Shown one piece after another: positions 10,588 through 20,600 of a stretch of DNA of 64,000 nucleotides. The DNA is from Flectonema sp. DT1601 (taxonomy: Eukaryota > Euglenozoa > Diplonemea > Diplonemida > Diplonemidae). The notes beneath the pieces were generated by a model. That model searched no databases. It was not told the DNA's origin and saw only the letters and a list, made by a program, of their open reading frames with translations. Position 1 is the stretch's first letter. The number at the start of each line of letters is the position of its first letter. Location of the stretch: assembly GCA_964019425.1 (NCBI GenBank), contig OZ025849.1, positions 310,001 to 374,000 of the forward strand, read 5' to 3'. The translations under genes were made by a program, and so were the position numbers.

Positions 10588-12954
10588 AAATCTGTTTCTT
10601 ACCGCAAACAAAAAGAAGAGTCCAGTTTCTTGTTCATCGCATTGCGATTGTGCAGATTACTCTTTTGAAGTATCTGACTATACCATACGATGACCAATGA
10701 GACACTCTTATGTGAACACGAGTACAATTTTTATTGAGGTACTGTTCGTTTTTTTGTTTGCGTGTGTTGACTTCTTTCTTCATTCTTTTCAATTCAGATC
10801 TTCTGATTCTTAGTAGAGATGACAGGAAAAAAAAAAATAGATATAAAAAAAATATATATCTGTGTCAAGAAGAAGAAGAAGAAGAAGAAGAAGAAGAAAA
10901 AAAAAAAAAAAAAAAAAACTCCTTATCCCATTTTAATCAAACAGTTTACATGAGGGGGAGCCGGTTTTCTTTGAGTATCTACCAAACTGATACTCAGTGA
11001 CCTGCTGGACTCGCAAACTAACTGACATGAAATTAAACTTGCATTCAATGAAGACACACAACTCAAAAAAAAAAAAAAAAAAATTAACTGCTATTTGATA
11101 ATTGTCTTTATTATTGTGTTGTTTGTTTATTTTGTTTTTTTTTTGAGATTTATATAGATTCTTCTTTTTTTTTTTTTTTTGCCTTTGCCTTTCTTTCTTT
11201 CTTTCTTTTTTTTTTTTTTTTTTGAATTTTTTTCATATCTTATCAGATGTGGTGAAATTTTCTTTTCTACAAAAAAAATCCCAAAAAGTGATTCCGAGTT
11301 TTAATAACTGCCCAGAAATGAATTAAAAAAAAAAAAAAGAGAAAACTGTTATTTTTTTTTGCTTCAAGAAGAAGAAACAAAAAGGAAACAATAAAAAAAC
11401 TGACATTGAAAACGTATAATGACATTCAGCAACTACTTGAGATACGTTTTGTTAGTACTTTTAATATAACACCCCCCACCACCCTCCGAATCCAAATGAC
11501 TGGTGTAGTGATGAATAGCTACGCCTATGTTACCTGTATGTTTTCCGTATCATTTTTATTTTATTTTTTATTTTTAAAAAGTTAACATGTATTTCGATAA
11601 GAAATCTAAAAAGAGAAGGTTTTGAAAAGATGGACGCATTGGTAAACAACAATAATAAGAACAAAAAAAAAAAAAAAAAAAAAAAAAAGTTCTTTTGCGA
11701 TACTCAAGTATAACATAATCAGGAAATGAACTGAAAGAAGGGAACCAAGTAACCCGCTGACTGACTTCTGTGGGATACTAATAGCATGAAGCTTTACTGA
11801 TGGAAACTAACGAACGAATTTCTTGCGCATTCCCTTGACATTAGTTAAAAAAGTTAATGTTCTTTCCAATTAAATGTATTTTCACAACATCTTTTATCCA
11901 AGTCTCTCCCCCCCCCCCATTCTCGCTTTTTTAGAAATATATCCGCTTTTGTATTTCCATTCTGGCTTTGTTCTCTTGCTCAGCATTGTGCTCAAGTTAT
12001 TTGGCTTTGTTTTCCTTATTTTGGAACGCGCTGCTTTGTGTTATGAGGAACCGTGTTGGTGTGTGTAGCTCCTCGCACATCTCCGACAGGTTTTAAAAAG
12101 TAGAAGAGCGTTTTTTTCTTTCTAATCATTTACCAATGTTAATAATAAGGTCGTTATTCCCTTATGTCCTCTGGTGGTGATGTGATCAAAATTAGAAATT
12201 ATTTTGCATTTTTGGCTGAACTTGCTCGTGTTGTGTGTCCGTCGCGTATTAGTAGTAGCACTCGTGCATAAAAAAAAATAAAACAATTCGAAAAAAAAAA
12301 AAAAAAAAAAAAAAAAACCATAGCAAAATTCAATCTCCAGAGCGTAGTTCATAGTAAAAAAAAACTATGAGACCTGTGAAAGAGGTACACTGCTATGTTT
12401 TTATTTTCGTTTTTGGTATACTCTTCTTATGTTTGCAAGCAAAATAATAATTTTTACCATCTGTTTTAACTGATAATGAATGGTGGTATTTTTTTATTCA
12501 AAAAAAATAAAATAAACGATTTAACCTCTTTTCCGTGAATTGAAAGAGCACCTTTTCTTGATCATAAAAAAAAAAAAGAAAAATCTTCCTGTCATGAAAG
12601 CAATTTTTCATGCCTGTTCTTGTTTCTTTTTCTTCCCTCCATTTATTGTTCTTTTCTGAGAGGCAGTTTTCATAATTGGGCCAATTTTTATAGCTGGTTT
12701 TGAATCAGTCACTTCCTTTCGGTAAGTTAACATCCATGGTCTTCACATTTCAAAAAAAAACTGTTGGAACTGCACCTCTCCTGGATGACACATGAATTCA
12801 TTGTGGTTCTTTTTTTATCCATTTTTTTTTTTTAAAAATTTTATTTTGTTATATTCTGTTTCTTTTTTCTTTAAACAGTTTTTTTTGTTACTTCAAGGCT
12901 TTTAGTGCTATGCGATATATTGGCGGAAAGAAAGTCTACCTTTTGTACCTGAGA

Positions 12955-13171
12955 GAGTCTGTAGAGAAAAACAGTCACTCAGTTAAGGCCGCTTGTCGTG
13001 TCTGCAATGAAGTGTCAATTTGGAACATCCAACTGGTTATGTGACTTCTGCCCAGTGCCCTGAATTATCAAGCTGAGAAATCAGGGTAACTGGCGGAAGT
13101 AACTGCGACTCTCTTAAGGTGGCCTCGGTGTCAATATTACTTTCGTGTACTCAGTAATAAAAGGGATATGG

Positions 13172-13201
<30 letters not shown>
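12955..13201 (+). rRNA. Degenerate large-subunit rRNA fragment with A-run (probable retroposed pseudogene)
   Basis: From 13041 the sequence follows the eukaryotic 25S/28S core: GTGACTTCTGCCCAGTGC, then CTGAAT, then GGCGGAAGTAAC, then GACTCTCTTAAGGTGGCC. The cytosolic consensus in that last stretch is GACTCTCTTAAGGTAGCC, so this copy is close but altered. The segment between the blocks is shorter than in a normal LSU gene, and similarity fades after about 13145. The segment 12955-13040 resembles the preceding LSU stretch only weakly. An A-run at 13172-13201 follows. Arms 13044-13063 and 13081-13100 pair over 17 of 20 positions. A functional LSU gene would be far longer and nearly invariant here, so a pseudogene or rRNA-derived short element is more likely. 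Confidence 0.75.
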
Positions 13202-13202
<1 letters not shown>

Positions 13203-13724
13203 AAGGAAAAATAAATGTATTTTTACCCGGTACCCAAATACGAACGAATTCATTAACGTCGCTTTGTTCACCTTTTGATCTCGCTGGGTCGACGATAAGC
13301 GAATGCGGCAGCGACAGTTTATTTCCGACAATGTAAAAATATTAGTTTGAAGAAAGAAAAAAAAAAAAAAAAAAAAAGGAGTAGAGAACAAAAGAAAGTT
13401 ACGGCAGCAACGAAAGCGAACCAGTGCAAGAAGAAAAATGAGAAAAAGAACGAATAAAAACAAAACTATGCGAGAAACGTGCTTTTAAAACATTTAAATT
13501 CAAAAGTAATGAATATTACGTGACAACTGCTAGGTTATGTCTGTTTTTTTTGTGTAGAATTAGATTTCACTTTGTTATAGTCGTTTCATTCATTTCACAG
13601 GGTATTTTTTTAAAATGTTACGAAAAGAAAAAAACAATATAAACAACTGGATTTTCTTTGTTTTTTTTTTTTTTCTCAACGGGAATACATTATTATTTTT
13701 TCAAAAAAACAGCTTCCCGCCTGA
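13202..13724. other. Intergenic before the IQCH-like gene
   Basis: It contains an A-run at 13358-13377, T-runs near 13660-13674 and the acceptor TTTTTTCAAAAAAACAG ending at 13712, 12 nt before the ATG. Open frames on both strands here are artefacts of homopolymers. Confidence 0.5.
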
Positions 13725-16514
13725 ATGCCGAATCGGAGCGGCCTTCCGCCGCTCCTTAGCGACCAACGGGGAACAACCTTTGTAGTACCACCGACAGTAT
13801 CCACAAACGTGAGTGTGAGCAGCGTTCATAATGTCATTCATGAAGTACTATCGGTGAAGGAGAGAGCTGATGAACGACTTGTCGGAAAAGTCTCAAAAGG
13901 AACCCGAAGAAAAGGTAAATTAAAAGGAAATCACGAAGTTCTTCCCAAGCAAAATCGGAGAGACGCAACCGCCCCACTACCTATTGTGACAGAAACTGAA
14001 TTAAATAAAGGATTATTCAGCTGTATTAATAGAGGTCTGATACCGGCTAACTTCGATGTCACGTCAGCAATGGGAGGGGAGTGTGGACAGGCACCCTTAG
14101 CCGCGGAACTGTTGGACTTAAAGCCTCATAGTGAACAGTTTTTAAAACGAGAATTATTGACAACGGATTATGGATTATCCCCGTTGTGTAATTTGAAATT
14201 AGATATGCAGGCAGTCGTTAATCCTCCTCCACCTCCACCTCCGGTTATACCAAAATCAGAAGCAGCTCCTGCAGCACCATCACCAACACAGAATGATGAG
14301 ACTGAACAGCATTTGGGAGACAAGGAACGTGATGAGACTCGTACTTATACAGAACTTCTTGATGTGTATTCTCTTCATGAGTTTGTTATTCGTAAAGGAA
14401 TTGTTTTGTCAAATACACCTGAATTTCATTCTTATCAACGATCGTATAAATCATTATGGGGAAGCATATCCGAATTAGTAATCAGCTTAGAAAGACTTCT
14501 ATCCGACTATAGTATCCCTTTAGCCTACATTGACGGTAAGGCATTAGCGAAACTGGCTCAAATAGACCTCGGAGGAATAACAACGGAAATGCTTTTAGAA
14601 TGTATCAGTAACAAGAGTGATGTTGAACCTTTAATGCAAATACCTGGAAGAAGATTTCAAAAAGGAACAAACGGAATTGAATCGGCGGCAACAAAAGTAC
14701 AATCGATAATAAGAATGTACTTACAAAGAAGGAAATTTATCGTACTGAGAGAAAGTAATTTCGCTGCGTTGTTAATACAACGGCATTGGCAGATTCACCA
14801 AAACCACATGACGACACGTTTGAATATTACAAAAGGGTTGAGTGCTGAAGAAACTGCATGGAGGCGATTGATGGATAATTTTATTAAGAATTGGGGAGTT
14901 ACTAGACATGAAAAAAGAATTATTATTCACTTACCATCACTGTCGTATTTGCCTTCACAGTGCGCAACGATTCCGTTTTATAATTGTTTTCAAAATAGTC
15001 AGTTGGCGAGGATTTTGGACCTCGCTGATCCCAATGTCGAGGTTGTGTACATCTCACCATTTCCAATAGAACACGAAGCACTTCAATATTACACTAGGTT
15101 GCTTCAAATGATGGGGGTGACTGATATTTCATCTCGTCTTCACATCATAGTACCAGAAAATCAATCCAGGCTTCCACAGGGAATATCTCTAACACGGGCT
15201 GTTGTGTATTCTCAACGAAATATAAAAAGACTAGAGGCTTTAACCAGAGGTAAAAAGAGTTATATAATCCCATGTGTTGTCTCTAAGGAAGAACTACAAT
15301 TGGCAGCTAGGCTAAAGTTGCCGATGATCGGACCAGATCCAGCGATTTCACAGCATTTTGCTTCGAAAAGTGGAGCGAAGCGAATTTTCGAACTCGCGGA
15401 TGTTGTGACTCCGATTGGCGCATACGACATGTTTGAAGAAGGAGAACTTTTAGTAATTTTATCAAAATTCATCGCAGAATATCAAGAACACTCTCGGTGG
15501 CTTATAAAAATTGATAATGAATTCAACGGCAGAGGTCTTGCTTGCATTGACACTCGTCGCCTACGATGCTTAGAAGAAGAACGAACCACCTCCGACATCG
15601 CTACTCTTCGGGAAAAGATATATTTAGAGCTGAAAGACTATATTGGAAAAAGGGTTAAAATAATAAGTCAGGCAGTCTACCCGGAATGGTCGTTGTTTAT
15701 AAAAGCATTTAACGAGAGCGGAGGTGTAGTGGAAGCAGTTCCTCAAGAGTGCATCTCATCTCCAGTAGCTAATTTGTATATCCATCCTGATGGTGCTGTT
15801 CAATTGTTATCGGTTCAAGAACAAGTCTTGAGTCCTCAGTATTGTGGGTTAGGAGCTTCTTTCCCGCAAACGACTGTTCCACATGCAGCAATTAGAGATG
15901 CTAGTCTATCAGTTGCTAATGTTTGTTATCAGAAAAAGATTATGGGATACGTCAGTATTGAGTACGTCGTCTTCAAAAGAAATGGACAACTCCGTCTCTG
16001 GGCAGTCGATCTAGAACTCCATCTCACTAACAACAGTCTTGCTCACAGACTATTCCAATGTGCTTCAGGCACTACCATGAATCCCGAAACCGGTCAATGT
16101 ATTTCGTCATCATCAAACGAACCTCTTCATTATGTGTATTCTGGTCTTATTTATCATCCTTTTATTGGAGCATTACGGCATTCAGTCTTCTTTAATCACT
16201 GTAAGTTAAGAGGTCTCGCTTTCGACACGGTTGAAAGAATAGGAACTGTCTTCCACTTAGTAGATTCTATACTGAGGGGATGTGTTGGAGTTCTTTGTAT
16301 TGGAAAAGCAGAAGAGGACTCTGTTAGGATGTTGTCTGAAGCAATTGAATTCATACAACAGCAGCTAACAAACTCAAACGTTGAAGAGTCAGATTCTAAT
16401 TTTTCATGCGCTGCTGCTGCAGCACGTTCTCTATTCCAAAGGGTTATCGCTCAGCGAAGAGCACAACAAGGCCAACCTCGTAGCAGATTACGACGAAGCA
16501 TCCAACAGTCATAG
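13725..16514 (+). CDS. IQCH: IQCH-like protein with IQ motifs
   Basis: Single exon, 929 residues, opening at the first ATG after the acceptor AG at 13712. Residues about 322-340 form an IQ motif (ATKVQSIIRMYLQRRKF) followed by a second, weaker IQ-like helix (ALLIQRHWQIH). IQ motifs bind calmodulin or EF-hand proteins. Length, the central IQ pair and a long conserved-looking C-terminal half with ATP-grasp-like segments (for example KIDNEFNGRG near 595) fit IQ domain-containing protein H, a protein of flagellated cells and animal sperm. A proline run at residues about 167-173 separates a loose N-terminus from the folded part. The assignment rests on architecture and remembered family features; the gene model is firm. 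Confidence 0.6.
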   Translation: MPNRSGLPPLLSDQRGTTFVVPPTVSTNVSVSSVHNVIHEVLSVKERADERLVGKVSKGTRRKGKLKGNHEVLPKQNRRDATAPLPIVTETELNKGLFSCINRGLIPANFDVTSAMGGECGQAPLAAELLDLKPHSEQFLKRELLTTDYGLSPLCNLKLDMQAVVNPPPPPPPVIPKSEAAPAAPSPTQNDETEQHLGDKERDETRTYTELLDVYSLHEFVIRKGIVLSNTPEFHSYQRSYKSLWGSISELVISLERLLSDYSIPLAYIDGKALAKLAQIDLGGITTEMLLECISNKSDVEPLMQIPGRRFQKGTNGIESAATKVQSIIRMYLQRRKFIVLRESNFAALLIQRHWQIHQNHMTTRLNITKGLSAEETAWRRLMDNFIKNWGVTRHEKRIIIHLPSLSYLPSQCATIPFYNCFQNSQLARILDLADPNVEVVYISPFPIEHEALQYYTRLLQMMGVTDISSRLHIIVPENQSRLPQGISLTRAVVYSQRNIKRLEALTRGKKSYIIPCVVSKEELQLAARLKLPMIGPDPAISQHFASKSGAKRIFELADVVTPIGAYDMFEEGELLVILSKFIAEYQEHSRWLIKIDNEFNGRGLACIDTRRLRCLEEERTTSDIATLREKIYLELKDYIGKRVKIISQAVYPEWSLFIKAFNESGGVVEAVPQECISSPVANLYIHPDGAVQLLSVQEQVLSPQYCGLGASFPQTTVPHAAIRDASLSVANVCYQKKIMGYVSIEYVVFKRNGQLRLWAVDLELHLTNNSLAHRLFQCASGTTMNPETGQCISSSSNEPLHYVYSGLIYHPFIGALRHSVFFNHCKLRGLAFDTVERIGTVFHLVDSILRGCVGVLCIGKAEEDSVRMLSEAIEFIQQQLTNSNVEESDSNFSCAAAAARSLFQRVIAQRRAQQGQPRSRLRRSIQQS

Positions 16515-17119
16515 TCATTATAACCTCCTGCAACATGGATAGTAATGACTTTGTTTCTAAAGCTCTTTTAACAAGTGAGCATGTTCGGTTCGTTTTTAAT
16601 ATCATTTTCTTCATCCTTCTCCCTTCTCTTTCACACTATAAATGTATTGAAGGGGACACTGATAAGCATCTCCAGATACTATTTTCTAATACGAAATGAA
16701 AACTTTATAGCTAGTTTTCAACTGTAGTCTCGCTATATTAGTTTCCTTCATACGTCAGATTTGTGTTGACGAGGAACGACAGGAGGATTTTCCCTAAATT
16801 TTTTTTTTTTTTCCCCTCTGCCATTCCTTTTGTTAGTTCAGTTGTTCGGTATTATTGTCTTTTTTTTTCTTTTTTTTTTCTCCTCTTTACACGCAAACTG
16901 TGACCTTAAAAAAAACCCATCAATTTATTTGTTGGTGTTATCATTCTGTCTGTGTTATCTGGAGCAGAGAGAGAGAGAGAGAGAGGGAGTTTGCAATTAT
17001 TTAATTTCTGATTACTGATTCGAAAGAATCGAGTCTGATGAGTTGAATTCGGAATTTTTTTTTTTTTTTTTTTTTTTTTGAATTTTTTATAAAATTTTAA
17101 TTTCACAGCAATAGTTGTA
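16515..17119. other. Intergenic with GA repeat and T-run
   Basis: It holds a (GA)n microsatellite at about 16967-16986, T-runs at 16799-16812 and 17056-17079, and the acceptor TTTCACAG ending at 17108, 11 nt before the next ATG. Nothing else is recognised. Confidence 0.5.
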
Positions 17120-17527
17120 ATGAAGAACGACGTTCGATTTCTAAGACAACGAGTTATGGGTCTTGCAAATGAGGAGATACAGAAATCGATGAATCAACCA
17201 CTCAAGTCATCAACTGTTAATGTTGTTGAAGGAGGAAATAAAAAAATGAAATCACGAGCTGCATCAGCCCCACGATTCATTAAAACGATCTCTGAAGTGA
17301 GTGGCTCTCTCTGTTTAAAGCCTTACGGTAGACTACAGCCTATTGTTAATAATAAATATATCTATACTGCTTTTGAGAAGTTTTCTCAACCAAATAGTCA
17401 TATTGTAAATCCTGACAACAGACTAGCGAAGAGAGCTATCCGAGGAGGGCTTTTACACATTACGACACACGATAATCTGAATGGGAAGTTATTCACGCAT
17501 TCTGATAAGGTAGGTTCTCCTACCTGA
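17120..17527 (+). CDS. Small basic protein of unknown function
   Basis: An open frame of 135 residues starts at the first ATG after the acceptor at 17108. It is basic and has a central AASAPRF stretch and a later GGLLHITTHDN segment. I do not recognise the family. Two endings are possible. Read straight, it stops at TGA 17525-17527. If the good donor GTAGGT at 17510 is joined to the AG at 17613, it ends HNDVE at 17631, overlapping the start of the next gene (ATG 17618) by 14 nt. Because 17613 also works as the trans-splice acceptor of that next gene, I prefer the unspliced ending but cannot exclude the other. Confidence 0.55.
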   Translation: MKNDVRFLRQRVMGLANEEIQKSMNQPLKSSTVNVVEGGNKKMKSRAASAPRFIKTISEVSGSLCLKPYGRLQPIVNNKYIYTAFEKFSQPNSHIVNPDNRLAKRAIRGGLLHITTHDNLNGKLFTHSDKVGSPT

Positions 17528-17617
17528 CAATTTTGTTGTTATTGTTATTGTTGTTGTTGTAGTTTTTTTTTTTTCAAGAAAATTAAAATTAACTTTATCA
17601 TAAGAACGAACAGCATA

Positions 17618-20600
17618 ATGACGTCGAATGACGCGTATACAACCGCACATTCATTTTGGGGAGAAACAGAAGCTACGAATACAATAAGTAAATTAATGTT
17701 AGCAATTGAAAAGTGTGGAGGGCCATCACGAATAGCCAGGCCTTCGAGAGGTGCTGTTATAGGAATGCTAGCTGATGGAGTATCAGATGAAGAGATCCTT
17801 TCACATATGAATATGATTAATAAAGGTTTATTGCCTAACCTTCCAGTCAACGCAACGCATTGGTTAGGTTATGAACCTCCTCCGTTACCATTGCCGATGA
17901 GAGAACCAAAAAAGATTCCCCTTCATTTTCAAGAATTCCCTGAAGCTCTTTTTTGGATATCCGAGCAATGTCATTCTCTCGGTCTTAAAGTTTCACTTAA
18001 GTTAAAACAATATTCAAAGTTTTATTTACACACACGTAGTTTTATCGCTGCTGTCACTGGAAATGGAGGACATAAAAATTCCCAACCACAACAAGAAGAG
18101 GATCTCTCTGGTGAAAATCTAAAAAGAAGGAAGCTGCGAAGTACGCAACCCTCAACAACAATCCACGTAGCCATAGACACATTATTATTTAATATAATGA
18201 TTGACATCTTTTCTACTGGTGATAAAAAGGTTATTCCATACAAAGTCTTAGACTGGGGCGATCTGGTTAATTTTGATCTCACAGAACTACAAGTATATAA
18301 ATACCTACCAACAGCACCAATAGCAGTTGCTGAAGAAACTAATTGCGCAAAGTGTTTTTGTTTAATTGGTGATAGGGTGAGCTCTACACTTCCTATTTAT
18401 TTACCACCAGCTGTTTTAACGCATGCTGCGGATTGTCAAAGGGAAATTACACATGAGCAGCAGTGGAGACTTCTGCTTGAAGCTACTACTTTGGAAGCAG
18501 CTGCAGATGTGGCTGTCGACGTCGCTCTTTCGAAGGTTCGAATTTTTGAATTGGAATATCCTTTTTCTTCAGATATCTTTCTTTCAATAAAATCAGCGAT
18601 AGCCCATCGATTCCCTGACACAGCAATATACGCAAACTCTAAAAGAATATGCGTCTGTGGACTGGGATCAGAACTCCTGTATAAGTGGCTTCGTGAACCA
18701 GAACTACTTTACACACCAGTTCCTTCAACAAGACTACCTCATATTTGGTCAAAAATAATACGACACCTCGTAAAGGAAAACCATTGTACGGTATGGTGTA
18801 GGGATGGTGAGAGGTCAATCGGTTATGGATTTTCTATCACTCTGTGGGGTGCTGAGGGACATGGAATGTCTCCAGCAATATGCGCAGCAGTTGAAAGATC
18901 TTTTCATAAACGAGAACAGTTATTACTACTAGCATCTGATGACTCACCAACAGGTTTATTTCAGATGGATAAATACCCTTGTAGGATGATCCTAAACGGA
19001 GCAAGTCTCCCAATGCGACTATCACAACAATTTGAGGGAATAATTCCATTACACAGAGTAGGTGATACCGTAAGGGTACTAGCAATATCAGAGCATCTTG
19101 GTGAGACTGCTACAATAATTAGTACAGAAGGTAATTTTTTATTACTACAAGCTGATGCAACAGCAGTTCAATTCACGTGTCACATGTCGTCAGCAGTAAA
19201 AATAGATTCAACTGCTCCATTACCAAGAATAGAAATACCTGTACATCCTGATAATAGTATCTTTAGGGTTGAGATCCAGACTTGGAAGGATGATACGTTT
19301 TCGTTTGTGTTGGGTCCTCCACCAGTTAATATTACATCAAGGCAAAGGATGGCTCCGGACTATGCTGTCGATAACATTAGTTCGTTAGATATATTCTCGT
19401 TGAATGTTAGAACTGCCAGTACCACTACTTCAACAACCACTACCACTACCACTACCACTACCGCCACAACCAACATTGAGCCTGACAACACCACCAGCAC
19501 TGGAGAACAAACTTCGGAACAACCTTCAGAACAGCCGCAACACATTCTCAGCATGTTATGTGCGAAGGATGAACAGCTCTGGACTCCAGTAACTAAAATA
19601 TACCTTCAGTCAAATGGTGAACTTTTAACGGTAATTGGTGACCCTGCCAGAAGGGAATACGGAATTCTGATAAAACTAAAAACCGGTTCACACATATCGG
19701 AAACCCTCTCCAGACTACGCAGACTCTGTGAAGCAGTAAACGTTCCGCATAACTTAACTGACATTGAGGGTGAGTTGTCACTCACTCTTGAACAGTTGGT
19801 TAAAACTCCTTTATTTGATCAAGCCAAAAGCGAGTATGTCACAGTTCTAGGACCTGTTTCAGAACGAAAACAAGCAATAGAAAGCCTCAACAGCTTATGG
19901 AGATCACCAGAAAAGTCACAGCCGGGATCAATAGTTTTGAGAGTCCTACCTGCTGCTGTTACGGTTCTGTTACGGTGTAAAGATGCTATTCAGCAGTCGC
20001 TTGGAATTGCTCATTTGGAAGTATGTGGGTCTGGGATTTTGCACGCCGTGGCAACTACTTCCGCGGCAGTTCAAGAATTAAAAACCGCCGTGGAGGAGTT
20101 AAGTCTATCGTGTTTGAGACACGCAGGAAAATTTTATCAAAAAAAATTTCAACAATCAATCATCAGCAGTATCGGAGTTATTAAGCTTCGGAAGAATATT
20201 AAACAAAATGTAAAAAAAATATTGAACTCCTCTGAGGCTATCAACTATCAAGAACCAGCACAGCAGAATGAAAATGAAACAAACGAAAATCCGATTCTCG
20301 CAGTGACAATGATGGAGCAATTGAAGAGTTTAGAACATCGAAGGGAAACTTTATATCAGCCTGAATCGTGTCCTTATTGGTATCGAGTGGCCACAGCTGA
20401 TATTGGTGTTCTTGTTGGCTCAATAGTGTCTGGAGAATTACCTGAAATCGGTGAGAACGTCTCACTGCAGTATTGCAATGGTAATCGCGTTCCTTCATTC
20501 TTAAGTGAAGGAAACGCAATTGGTAAAGTGGTTAGAGTTTCTAAGTCGTTGATAGACGTTGCTTTCAACGTTACAACAATTTCGGTACCACCACCTCTAG

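Larger units (their letters stand above)
8619..12954. other. Long gene-poor region with homopolymers
   Basis: About 4.3 kb without a credible gene. It is dominated by A- and T-runs (for example 8025-8050 just upstream, 9583-9611, 10558-10586, 11206-11223, 11661-11688, 12292-12317). A GAA microsatellite lies at about 10868-10897 and an AAAAC-type repeat at about 10305-10330. Open frames here are lysine- or phenylalanine-runs caused by the homopolymers. A perfect hairpin (10153-10174) and one short dispersed repeat (about 9978-10012) are listed separately. Confidence 0.6.

Noticed and set aside
8724-12352. Several open frames of 60-90 residues made of Lys or Phe runs
   Set aside because: They are translations of A- or T-runs and have no domain or conserved composition.
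13108-13122. Homing-endonuclease (I-PpoI) site CTCTCTTAAGGTGGC as a functional target
   Set aside because: It differs at one base from the CTCTCTTAAGGTAGC site; it is only what is expected of LSU-derived sequence.
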